Below, one piece after another: positions 56,808-64,000 of a stretch of DNA of 64,000 nucleotides. The stretch lies in NCBI RefSeq assembly GCF_022808775.1, contig NZ_JAKZLA010000001.1, forward strand, positions 558,001 to 622,000, given 5' to 3'. Below the pieces are notes generated by a model, which was given only the letters and a program-made list of their open reading frames with translations, was not told the origin of the DNA and did not search any database. A program made the translations under genes and the position numbers. Every line of letters begins with the position of its first letter. Position 1 is the stretch's first letter. Source of the DNA: Geothrix terrae (GTDB lineage Bacteria > Acidobacteriota > Holophagae > Holophagales > Holophagaceae).

Positions 56808-59492
56808 ATGAGCCCCGAGCGCCCCGATCCCGATGCCCTGCTGCGCAAGGTGCAGGATGAGGAGGAACGGGCCAGCCGGGCCAAGCTGAAGGTATTCTTC
56901 GGGGCCGCCCCGGGCGTCGGCAAGACCTACGCCATGCTTTCTGAGGCGCGGGAACGGAGCGTGGAGGGGGTCGACCTCGTCGTCGGGGTCGTCGAGACTC
57001 ATGGCCGGAGTGAGACGGCCGCCCTGACAGAGGGGCTGGAGATCCTGCCCCGAAAGGAACTGGCCTACGCCGGTCAGTTCTTTCCCGAGTTCGACCTGGA
57101 CGCTGCCCTGGCCCGCCGGCCAGCGCTGATTCTCGTGGACGAACTGGCCCACACCAACGTGATGGGCTCCCGGCACGCCAAGCGCTGGCAGGACGTCATG
57201 GAGTTGCTGGACGCAGGCATCGACGTTTACACCACGATGAACGTCCAGCACCTGGAAAGCCTCAAGGACGTCATAGCCCAGATCACCGGCGTCACAGTTC
57301 GAGAGAATGTCCCGGATACCGTCATGGAACGGGCAGACGAGGTCGAGCTGGTGGACCTGGCCCCGGAGGATCTGCTCGTCCGGCTCAAGGAGGGCAAGGT
57401 CTACCTTCCAGAGCAGGCCCGTCATGCCCGGGAGCACTTCTTCCGCAAAGGCAACCTTCTCGCCCTTCGCGAGCTGGCCCTGCGCCACACGGCGGAGAAC
57501 GTCGACGCCCAGATGCGACGGTACATGGAATCGGAGGGCATCCGGAAGACCTGGGCCGCCGGAGACCGGCTCCTGGTCTGTGTCGGTCCGGACGGGCTCT
57601 CCGAGCGGCTCATCCGCGCCACACGCCGCATGGCGGGGTCCCTGGGGGCCTCTTGGGTGGCCCTCTACATCGAATCACCCCGGCACTTCAAATTCAGCGA
57701 GGAGGAGCGGAACCGCATCGAGGAGAACCTCCGGCTGGCCGAGAAGCTGGGTGGGGAAACGGTCGTCATCGAAGGCGGCGGCCGCACGGACGAGGACATC
57801 CTCGCCTTCGCTCAGGACCGCAACATCACCAAAATCGTGGTGGGCAAGCCTTCACGTCCAAGATGGCTTGAGGCCTTCGCCGGTTCCCCGGTGGATGACC
57901 TCATCCGCCACAGCGGGGACATCGACATCTACGTCATCACCGGCGAAACAGCGAAACAGATGGGCCCGTCGGGCCTCAGTCCCCGGATCACGAGCCCCCT
58001 GCGGAACTACCTGCTCAGCCTCATCACGGTGGCCCTCGCGACAGCCGTCGCCGGCCTGGTCTTCCGGCGCACGGAACTGGCGGACATCGTGATGGTCTAC
58101 CTGCTGGGGATCCTCGTGGTCGCCACCCGCTTCGGCCGCGGCCCCTCGCTGCTGGCCTCGGTCCTGAGCGTCGCGGCCTTCGACTTCATCTTCGTGCCCC
58201 CTTATTTCACCTTCGTAGTATCCGACTTCCGCCACGTGGGGACCTTCTCCGTGATGCTTCTGGTGGGTGTGGTCATCGGCAACCTCACCGAGCGGATTCG
58301 GGCCCAGGCCCGCCTGGCTCGCGGCAGGGAACAACGGACGCAGGCCCTCTTCCGCCTGGGGCAGGGACTGGCCCACAGCGCCGGGTCCACGGCTCTGGTG
58401 GCCGCCGCAATCCAGACCGTCGCGGCCCAGTTCCAGAGCCATGCGGTGGTGCTGCTTCCTGATGGCTCCGGGCACCTGGAGGCGCCCGCGCATCACTTAT
58501 CCTTCCCGCTGAACGACCAGGAACGGGGCGTGGCCCAGTGGGTCTTCGAGCATGACGAGCCTGCCGGACTGGGCACGGTCACCCTCCCCGGGGCCCGTGC
58601 CACCTACCTGCCACTCAAGGGATCCAAGGGCCCCCTGGGCGTGATGGGTGTGCTTCCGGATGGCGCCCCCCGCTGGGTGGAGCCGGACCAGCGCCAACTG
58701 CTGGAAGCCTTTGCCACCCAGACCGCCCTGGCCCTGGAGCGCTCCCTCCTGGCCGAGCAGAGCGCTGCAGATCGCCGGCGGGCCGAGGAGGAACGCCTGC
58801 GGAACGCCCTGCTCAGCTCGGTGTCGCACGACTTGCGGACCCCTCTGGGCGTCATCACCGGCGCCGTGAGCACGGTCCTGGAGACGCCCGACCTCTCCGA
58901 CGCCACCCGGCGAGACCTCCTGACCTCGGCCCAGGAGGAGGCCCAGCGGCTGCACCGCCTCGTCAGCAACCTGCTGGACATCACACGCCTCGAGGCCGGC
59001 GCCCTGGAGCTCCGCACCGAGTGGATCCCCGTGGAGGAGGTGGTGGGCGCGGCCCTGGATCGCCACGAGCTGGGCGTGGAATCTGCACGGGTGAAAGTCC
59101 ACCTTCCCGACGACCTGCCATTGGTGGCCATGGACCCTGTCCTCATGGAGCAGGTGCTGGTGAACCTCCTCGACAACGCACTGAAGTACTCGCCGCCGGG
59201 TTCGCAGGTGGACATCAAGGCCTGGGCCGCAGGGAAGTCCCTCACCTTCTCCGTGGCGGACCGGGGCCCTGGGATCGCCCCCGGGGAGGAAGTGCGGATC
59301 TTCGAGAAGCTGGCCCGGGGCGAAGCCGCCGCGGGCCGCCCGGGAGCGGGGCTTGGGCTGGCCATCTGCAAGGGCATCGTGGCAGCTCACGGGGGCCGGA
59401 TCCAGGCGGTCAACCATCCCCAGGGCGGCGCCCAGTTCCTCGTGAGCCTTCCCCTGGGCACGCCTCCGTCCATGCCCGAGGAGGGCGCATGA
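56808..59492 (+). CDS. kdpD: Sensor histidine kinase KdpD
   Basis: At 894 residues this is full-length KdpD. The N-terminal KdpD domain has the Walker A FFGAAPGVGKTYAML (30-44) and Walker B ALILVDELAHTN, then a USP-like domain (about 250-370, LLVCVGPDGLSERLIRATRR). Four close TM helices lie at about 400-490, followed by a GAF-like region. The kinase core has H of SSVSHDLRTPLGVI (about 676), N box LLDNALKYSP, VADRGPGIAPGEE and GAGLGLAICKG. It senses K+ limitation and turgor and phosphorylates KdpE. Its stop overlaps kdpE by 4 bp. The N-terminal domains, which bind c-di-AMP in some bacteria, are complete. Confidence 0.97.
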   Translation: MSPERPDPDALLRKVQDEEERASRAKLKVFFGAAPGVGKTYAMLSEARERSVEGVDLVVGVVETHGRSETAALTEGLEILPRKELAYAGQFFPEFDLDAALARRPALILVDELAHTNVMGSRHAKRWQDVMELLDAGIDVYTTMNVQHLESLKDVIAQITGVTVRENVPDTVMERADEVELVDLAPEDLLVRLKEGKVYLPEQARHAREHFFRKGNLLALRELALRHTAENVDAQMRRYMESEGIRKTWAAGDRLLVCVGPDGLSERLIRATRRMAGSLGASWVALYIESPRHFKFSEEERNRIEENLRLAEKLGGETVVIEGGGRTDEDILAFAQDRNITKIVVGKPSRPRWLEAFAGSPVDDLIRHSGDIDIYVITGETAKQMGPSGLSPRITSPLRNYLLSLITVALATAVAGLVFRRTELADIVMVYLLGILVVATRFGRGPSLLASVLSVAAFDFIFVPPYFTFVVSDFRHVGTFSVMLLVGVVIGNLTERIRAQARLARGREQRTQALFRLGQGLAHSAGSTALVAAAIQTVAAQFQSHAVVLLPDGSGHLEAPAHHLSFPLNDQERGVAQWVFEHDEPAGLGTVTLPGARATYLPLKGSKGPLGVMGVLPDGAPRWVEPDQRQLLEAFATQTALALERSLLAEQSAADRRRAEEERLRNALLSSVSHDLRTPLGVITGAVSTVLETPDLSDATRRDLLTSAQEEAQRLHRLVSNLLDITRLEAGALELRTEWIPVEEVVGAALDRHELGVESARVKVHLPDDLPLVAMDPVLMEQVLVNLLDNALKYSPPGSQVDIKAWAAGKSLTFSVADRGPGIAPGEEVRIFEKLARGEAAAGRPGAGLGLAICKGIVAAHGGRIQAVNHPQGGAQFLVSLPLGTPPSMPEEGA

Positions 59493-60187
59493 CAATCGCC
59501 CTCGGCCCGCAGGTCCTTCTGGTTGAGGATGAGCCCCAGATGCGCCGCTTCCTCCGGGTGGCCCTGGAGAGCGGTGGGTACCGCTACCTCGAGGCCGCCT
59601 CGGGCCAGGAGGGCCTGACCCTGGCCGTGCAGCACCGGCCGGACGTGATCCTGCTCGACCTCGGCCTTCCCGACATGGACGGCCTCGACCTCATGACGCG
59701 GCTTCGGGAATGGAGCCGCACTCCGGTCATCATCATCTCCGCCCGGGGGCGGGAAACCGACAAGATCGGCGCCCTGGACGTGGGGGCGGACGACTACCTC
59801 ACCAAGCCCTTCGGCACCGGCGAGCTGCTGGCCCGCATCCGGGTCGCCCTGCGCCATGCGGATCCCGGGGCGGCCGAGGATCCCCTGTTCACCCTCGGGC
59901 GATGGCGGGTGGATCTGGCCCGGCGCCAAGTCCTGGTCGCAGGCCAGGAAGTCCACCTCACTCCGCTTGAGTACCGGCTCTTCACCACCCTGATCCGGCA
60001 CGCGGGGCGGGTGGTCACCCACCGCCAGCTCCTGAAGGAGGTCTGGGGGAACGTGGCCGGGGCCCAGCCTCTGTACCTCCGGGTCTACATGGCCCAGCTC
60101 CGGCACAAGCTCGAAGAGGATCCCTCCCGGCCGCGCTACCTGCAGACGGAGCCAGGTGTTGGGTATCGGCTGAGGACGGAGGATTAG
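59489..60187 (+). CDS. kdpE: Response regulator KdpE
   Basis: A 232-aa OmpR-family regulator. The receiver has acidic residues E14-D15-E16, phospho-acceptor D57 (VILLDLGLPDMDG), S84 in IIISARGRE and K107 in DDYLTKPFG. The C-terminal winged helix contains LTPLEYRLFTTLIRHAGRVV and YMAQLRHKLEEDPSRPRYL with GVGYRL. It activates kdpFABC on K+ limitation. Predicted tandem-repeat targets lie in the kimA/kdp gap and upstream of the porin. ATG 59489 overlaps the kdpD stop. Confidence 0.95.
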   Translation: MTIALGPQVLLVEDEPQMRRFLRVALESGGYRYLEAASGQEGLTLAVQHRPDVILLDLGLPDMDGLDLMTRLREWSRTPVIIISARGRETDKIGALDVGADDYLTKPFGTGELLARIRVALRHADPGAAEDPLFTLGRWRVDLARRQVLVAGQEVHLTPLEYRLFTTLIRHAGRVVTHRQLLKEVWGNVAGAQPLYLRVYMAQLRHKLEEDPSRPRYLQTEPGVGYRLRTED

Positions 60188-60236
60188 AGCACCTCCCGGA
60201 ACCCGACGCGAGACACCGATCTCGATTCGCTGGATC

Positions 60237-61238
60237 ATGTCTTCAATGGACAGCACGACGCGCCCCCCCGAACAGCCCACCGGATCCGCCCCGACCGGAA
60301 CGGACCTGCCCGAGCCGGAGGCCGGGGAGCTGTCCGCGCAGCCGGTCGTACCGGGCCGCTCCTCCTTCAGGCACATGATGGAACTGCTCGACATGATCAA
60401 GTTCGAGCACACGGTCTTCGCCCTGCCCTTCGCCTTCCTGGGGGCCCTGGGGGCGGCCCAGGGAATCCCGCCCCTCCGCACGATCCTCTGGATCCTCGCG
60501 GCCATGGTGGGGGCGCGCACGGCGGCCATGACCTTCAACCGCCTGGTGGACGTGGACGTGGATGCGGAGAACCCCCGCACCGCCGGCCGGGCCCTGCCCG
60601 CGGGCCGAGTCTCCCGGGCCGGCGCCATGCTCCTGATGGGGGCGGGCATCGTCGTCTTCGGCCTGGCGGCCGGCGCCCTGGGACCCCTCACCTGGGCCCT
60701 CTCGCCGCTGGCCCTCGTCATCATCCTCGGGTACTCGCTCTGCAAGCGCTTCACCTCCTGGGCCCATGTGGTGCTGGGTCTGTCCCTCTCCGGGGCGCCG
60801 CTGGGGGCCTGGATCGCCGTGTCCGGCCGCATCGAGGCCCCTGCCCTGTGGCTTTCCGGAGGCGTCCTGGCCTGGACCGCGGGCTTCGACATCCTCTATT
60901 CCCTCCAGGACCAGGCCTATGACCGTGACAAGGGGCTGCATTCCATGCCCGTCTGGCTGGGCACTGGCGGCGCCCTGGCCCTCTCCCGCGCCTTCCACCT
61001 TCTGGCCCTGGCGGCCTGGGCCATGTTCAACGTCCACATGGGCAGCCATCTGATCTCCTGGGCCGGATGGGCCACCGTGGCGGTCATGCTCGCGAAGGAG
61101 CAGTGGCTGGTCCGGGGCGGCGACCTGTCACGCATCGACCAGGCTTTCTTCACGTTGAACAGCCTCGTGGGGCTCGTGTTTTTCCTCGGCCACGTCTTGG
61201 AATGGTGGCTATCGCGCTCGCTCCTGGCTCCGGTCTAG
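60237..61238 (+). CDS. mqnP: UbiA-family prenyltransferase, probable MqnP (menaquinone, futalosine route)
   Basis: This polytopic enzyme attaches a polyprenyl chain to an aromatic ring. The two metal/diphosphate motifs are N101-RLV-D105 in TFNRLVDVDVDAENPRTAGR and the second in FDILYSLQDQAYDRDKG (about 225-241). Eight or nine helices are predicted. It has the UbiA-like pattern (MIKFEHTVFALPFAFLGAL) typical of the proteins assigned to the futalosine pathway, rather than MenA. The first 45 residues are proline-rich and disordered, unusual for the family. The start is uncertain (ATG 60237 or 60246), with no strong ribosome-binding site. The quinone would serve complex II encoded at 36-39 kb. Confidence 0.85.
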   Translation: MSSMDSTTRPPEQPTGSAPTGTDLPEPEAGELSAQPVVPGRSSFRHMMELLDMIKFEHTVFALPFAFLGALGAAQGIPPLRTILWILAAMVGARTAAMTFNRLVDVDVDAENPRTAGRALPAGRVSRAGAMLLMGAGIVVFGLAAGALGPLTWALSPLALVIILGYSLCKRFTSWAHVVLGLSLSGAPLGAWIAVSGRIEAPALWLSGGVLAWTAGFDILYSLQDQAYDRDKGLHSMPVWLGTGGALALSRAFHLLALAAWAMFNVHMGSHLISWAGWATVAVMLAKEQWLVRGGDLSRIDQAFFTLNSLVGLVFFLGHVLEWWLSRSLLAPV

Positions 61239-61298
61239 ATCGTTCGTTGTAAGAAGACGAGTCGATCCATCGCGGATTCCCAGGTATGCTGAGGGGCC

Positions 61299-62276
61299 AT
61301 GTCCACTCACCAGCCCGAACGCCGACTCGCCGTGCGCTCCAGCCGCCCCGATCCCGTGGGGTGGCTCACCGTGATGGTCGTCTTCAGCCACCGCACCCTC
61401 CGCTGGTCCCTCACCCGCCGGATGATGCTCTGGGGAATCGGCCTGGTGGCCGGGTTCTCGGCCCTGGCCATGATCGGCTCCGGCTACGGATTCTGGGCCA
61501 CCAAGAAGATCATGAGCTTCAGCCGGCTCCAGAAGGAGACGGTGGAGCAGCAGGAGCAGCTCCGATCCTCCCTGGATCAGGCCCAGGCCCTCGAAGCTGA
61601 GGTGACGACCCTCCGGCAGCAGCAGACGGAGCTGCTGAAGCTCCTGGACCCGAAAGCCTCCACCGCTTCGCCCCTGCCCCCGCCACCCGGGCAGCCCGTG
61701 CAGTCCGCCACCCCGCCGCCGCCCGGCACCCAGGAGAAGCTGTCCCGCCTCAAGCAGGACCTCGACTACACCACCAAGCAGGCGGCCGTCGTGCGGGCCA
61801 GGATGGAGCCCGTGCTTCGGGCCTGGGCGCATACGCCCTCCATCCCGCCCACGGCCGGCTACCTGAGCTCGGGGTTCGGTGTGCGCGTCAATCCCTTCTC
61901 CCGCCCCAACGAGGAGGGGGATGGCCTGCTGGGCTACCACACGGGCATCGACATCAGCAACTCCCTCGACACGCCGATCCAAGTCACCGCTGACGGCGAG
62001 GTGGAAGAAGCCGGCTGGATGGACCGCTACGGCTGGGGCGTCCGCGTGCGGCACAACAACGAGCAGGAGACGCTGTACGCCCATATGAACCACGTGAACG
62101 TCAAAGCCGGGCAGAAAGTGTCCCGCGGAGATATCCTGGGCACCATGGGACGCTCGGGGAACGCCACCGGGGTCCACCTCCATTACGAAGTGCGGCTGAA
62201 CGGCAAGCCCACGAATCCCCAGCCCTACCTGCGTCTCCAGCGCCAGTGGATCCGGGCGCTGCGAAAGTCGTCCTGA
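61299..62276 (+). CDS. Membrane-anchored M23 metallopeptidase with coiled coil, 325 aa
   Basis: A cytoplasmic N-terminus (1-43), one TM helix (about 45-65), a coiled coil (75-118, LQKETVEQQEQLRSSLDQAQ), a proline-rich linker (124-142) and a LytM/M23 domain (184-312). Zinc ligands are H214 and D218 in GYHTGID and H295 in HLHYEV, with H262 in YAHMNHV as catalytic base, so it is likely active as a peptidoglycan endopeptidase. Bactofilin follows 17 bp downstream, a pairing known from other bacteria in which the M23 enzyme acts with bactofilin on cell shape. Confidence 0.92.
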   Translation: MSTHQPERRLAVRSSRPDPVGWLTVMVVFSHRTLRWSLTRRMMLWGIGLVAGFSALAMIGSGYGFWATKKIMSFSRLQKETVEQQEQLRSSLDQAQALEAEVTTLRQQQTELLKLLDPKASTASPLPPPPGQPVQSATPPPPGTQEKLSRLKQDLDYTTKQAAVVRARMEPVLRAWAHTPSIPPTAGYLSSGFGVRVNPFSRPNEEGDGLLGYHTGIDISNSLDTPIQVTADGEVEEAGWMDRYGWGVRVRHNNEQETLYAHMNHVNVKAGQKVSRGDILGTMGRSGNATGVHLHYEVRLNGKPTNPQPYLRLQRQWIRALRKSS

Positions 62277-62293
62277 CCGCGAAGGAGTAAACC

Positions 62294-62755
62294 ATGTCTG
62301 TCTTCCGCAACACCAAGTCCAAGCCCGACTCCGCCCCCGCCATCCACTCCCTGCTGGGCAAGGATGTGGTGCTCACGGGAGAGATCCACACGGGCTCCCA
62401 GAGCCTGCGCATCGAAGGCACCGTGGAGGGGATCATCCAATCCACCGGCGAGATCTCCATCGCCCCGGGCGGCATGGTGAAGGGAACCATCTACGCCAAG
62501 CACCTCGTGGTGACCGGCCGCGCCGAAGGGACCATGAAGATCACGGAGTGCCTGGAGATCCATGGCACGGGCTACGTGGAGGGGGACGTCGAGGTCGGCT
62601 CCCTGGTCGTCGACGAGGGCGGCACCCTCCAGGGCGTCTGCGTCCGCAGGGACCAGACCCGCACCCTGGAGCTCGCGAACGCCGCCAAGGGCGGGACCCT
62701 CGCCATGTCCCCAACCGGGCCGCAGGTTCAGGACACGATCGACGCCAAGTTCTGA
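62294..62755 (+). CDS. Bactofilin (polymer-forming cytoskeletal protein), 153 aa
   Basis: The central region (about 24-115) is a regular beta-helix with repeated short strands (LTGEIHTGSQSLRIEGTVEG, SIAPGGMVKGTIYAKHLVVT, LEIHGTGYVEGDVEVGSLVV). The N- and C-terminal tails are flexible. Bactofilins assemble into filaments without nucleotide and recruit cell-wall enzymes; the adjacent M23 peptidase is the obvious client. AAGGAG lies 10 bp before the ATG. Its TGA is immediately followed by the displaced copy of the ruvB 3' end. Confidence 0.94.
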   Translation: MSVFRNTKSKPDSAPAIHSLLGKDVVLTGEIHTGSQSLRIEGTVEGIIQSTGEISIAPGGMVKGTIYAKHLVVTGRAEGTMKITECLEIHGTGYVEGDVEVGSLVVDEGGTLQGVCVRRDQTRTLELANAAKGGTLAMSPTGPQVQDTIDAKF

Positions 62756-62831
62756 TCAGCGGAACAGCGGCCCCGGATCGGACTTCACCCCCAGGTAGGC
62801 GTAGGCTGCATCGGTGGCCTTCCTTCCCTGG
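62756..62831 (-). pseudogene. Displaced second copy of the ruvB 3' end
   Basis: A 72-bp stretch (62760-62831) repeats the last 72 bp of ruvB (62931-63002) with one mismatch (62825 T versus 62996 G). It still encodes the last 24 residues of RuvB (ending GVKSDPGPLFR) and has its own TGA at 62756-62758, directly abutting the bactofilin TGA. It has no 5' part. Confidence 0.85.
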
Positions 62832-63002
62832 TGGAGGGACCCGTGTCCGCAAGCGCGGCCCGCAGGGCCAAGCGAGCGGGAGGACAGCGCGGTGCGCTGT
62901 CCGATCCACGGGAGCGGAGCACGCCCCTATCGGAACAGCGGCCCCGGATCGGACTTCACCCCCAGGTAGGCGTAGGCTGCATCGGTGGCCTTCCTGCCCT
63001 GG
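62832..63002 (-). mobile_element. 171-bp insert regenerating the ruvB 3' end
   Basis: It comprises 99 bp of GC-rich structured DNA (62832-62930) plus a fresh 72-bp ruvB end. The unique part holds a perfect hairpin GGACAGCGC / GCGCTGTCC (62882-62890 / 62894-62902), framed by CCCGTG / CACGGG (62840-62845 / 62907-62912). No coding capacity. The layout is like integration into a gene end with restoration of the gene, but no integrase is nearby; a local templated duplication is the alternative. Confidence 0.45.
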
Positions 63003-63940
63003 GGCGTGCGATCCAGGAAGCCCACCTGCATGAGGTAGGGCTCCACCAGGTCCTCGAGCGCCCCCTCATCCTCCCCCAGGGCCGCGGCCAGGGTCCGCAG
63101 GCCCACGGGGCCCCCCCGGTGCTTGTGGCAGATGGCCTGGAGATACTCCCGGTCCAGACCGTCCAGGCCAAGGTCGTCGACCTCGTGGAGCTTCAGGCAG
63201 GCCTCGGCGGATTCCACGGTGATGGTCCCGTCCCCCTTCACCTCGGCGTAGTCCCGGCAGCGCCGGAGCAGGCGGTTGCAGATGCGCGGCGTCCCCCGGC
63301 TCCGGCGGGCGATGGCCTCGGCGCCCTCCGGGGCCAGGTGGATGCCCAGGAGGTCCGCCGACCGGCGGGCGATGATGGCCAGATCCGCCCGGGTGTAGAA
63401 CTCCAGGCGATGAACCATGCCGAAGCGGTCGTGCAGGGGTTTCGAGATGAGGCCGGCGCGCGTGGTGGCGCCCACCAGAGTGAAGGGCCGCAGATCCACC
63501 TTCAGAGTCTGGGCGCTGGGCCCCTGGCCGATGAGGATGTCCAGCTTGCGGTCCTCCATGGCCGAATAGAGCATCTCCTCGATGGGTGCCGACAGGCGGT
63601 GGACCTCGTCGATGAAGAGGAACTCCCCCGCCTCCAGGTTCGTGAGAATGGCCGCCAGGTCTCCCTTCTTCTCCAGCGCCGGGGCTTGGATGACCTTGCA
63701 GGGCGCGCCCATCTCGTTGGCGAGCACGTGCGCGAGGGTGGTCTTGCCCAGCCCCGGCGGGCCGAACAGGAGCACATGATCCAGCACCTCCCCGCGCTTC
63801 GAGGCGGCCTGGAGGGCGATCTCCAACCGGGCTTTCACCTTGGCCTGGCCGATATATTCCTGAAGGCGTTGCGGCCTCAACGAGTATTCAACGGGGTCCT
63901 CCAGGTTCGTGGAGGGATCGAGGTCGGGATGCCGGTGCAT
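62927..63940 (-). CDS. ruvB: Holliday junction branch-migration helicase RuvB
   Basis: At 337 residues this AAA+ motor drives branch migration with RuvA. It has YIGQAKVKARLEIALQAA (29-46), Walker A LLFGPPGLGKTTLA (57-70), Walker B EFLFIDEVHRL, sensor 1 and arginine-finger region VGATTRAGLISKPLHDRFG, and the winged-helix domain with RGTPRICNRLLRRCRD. The TAG stop and last codons lie within the duplicated segment described separately. GAGGGA precedes the ATG; a frame ending in TAG 8-10 bp upstream may be the tail of another gene on the same strand, but only 18 codons of it are in view. Confidence 0.96.
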   Translation of the reverse strand: MHRHPDLDPSTNLEDPVEYSLRPQRLQEYIGQAKVKARLEIALQAASKRGEVLDHVLLFGPPGLGKTTLAHVLANEMGAPCKVIQAPALEKKGDLAAILTNLEAGEFLFIDEVHRLSAPIEEMLYSAMEDRKLDILIGQGPSAQTLKVDLRPFTLVGATTRAGLISKPLHDRFGMVHRLEFYTRADLAIIARRSADLLGIHLAPEGAEAIARRSRGTPRICNRLLRRCRDYAEVKGDGTITVESAEACLKLHEVDDLGLDGLDREYLQAICHKHRGGPVGLRTLAAALGEDEGALEDLVEPYLMQVGFLDRTPQGRKATDAAYAYLGVKSDPGPLFR

Positions 63941-64000
63941 GACTTCTATTCCCTCACGGGACTTCCACTTGTGTCCAGCCGATGGCCGGATAATCTTGGG

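Overview
This is a GC-rich, densely coded bacterial chromosome segment (about 50 protein genes, short gaps, no rRNA, tRNA, CRISPR array, prophage or intact transposon seen). The gene set suggests an anaerobic or microaerophilic, respiring Acidobacteriota, most likely of the Holophagae (Geothrix-like). Pointers are an Oar-like TonB-dependent receptor with an N-terminal carboxypeptidase-regulatory domain, a Ser/Thr kinase with PEGA domains, an S55-domain secreted protein, a three-subunit SdhCAB, a UbiA-like prenyltransferase of the MqnP (futalosine) type, a membrane pyrophosphatase and outer-membrane c-type cytochromes. This taxonomic call is an inference from gene content, not a database result.

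Layout. 1-9 kb: a small hypothetical gene, a DinB-like protein, pyruvate kinase, a Fis-type HTH protein, two tandem GAPDH paralogues, a BaiN/HI0933 flavoprotein, a PEGA-domain kinase and a LipB-Nudix fusion. 9-28 kb: fatty-acid/butyryl-CoA enzymes (acyl-CoA dehydrogenase, enoyl-CoA hydratase, 3-hydroxybutyryl-CoA dehydrogenase) interspersed with a TolC protein, NadC, a secreted S55/beta-propeller pair, the Oar-like receptor, a YmdB phosphodiesterase, aquaporin, an exonuclease/DoxX pair, a HAD phosphatase, a DUF3187 barrel and class I FBP aldolase. 27-36 kb, mostly minus strand: serine hydrolase, RF3, VOC protein, S9 oligopeptidase and the H+/Na+-pyrophosphatase. 36-39.5 kb: sdhCAB. 39.6-44.6 kb: a two-component system followed by an outer-membrane barrel with a heme-c motif, a monoheme cytochrome, a 5-TM protein and a dicluster ferredoxin that has no ordinary start codon. 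44.7-60 kb: 6-phosphogluconate dehydrogenase, MarR and a ClC channel, then a potassium island (KimA-like importer, small membrane protein, kdpFABC, barrel porin, kdpDE). 60-64 kb: prenyltransferase, M23 peptidase, bactofilin, ruvB.

How it fits together. Glycolysis is represented by fba, gap (two copies) and pyk; beta-oxidation or butyrate metabolism by acd, crt and hbd; respiration by SdhCAB, menaquinone synthesis and the cytochrome/ferredoxin module. Potassium homeostasis is gathered at 46-60 kb, with 22-bp tandem-repeat operators in the kimA/kdp and porin upstream regions that look like targets of the neighbouring KdpE.

Most worth a second look: (i) the ferredoxin reading frame lying in frame behind a leaky-context TGA at 44405; (ii) a 171-bp insert that regenerates the 3' end of ruvB and leaves the displaced original end beside bactofilin; (iii) a 269-bp multi-hairpin palindromic element with GCCTAAC/GTTAGGC ends at 314-582 and a minimal sibling at 5040-5082; (iv) the LipB-NudB-like fusion; (v) a structured RNA leader before hbd; (vi) the predicted KdpE operators.
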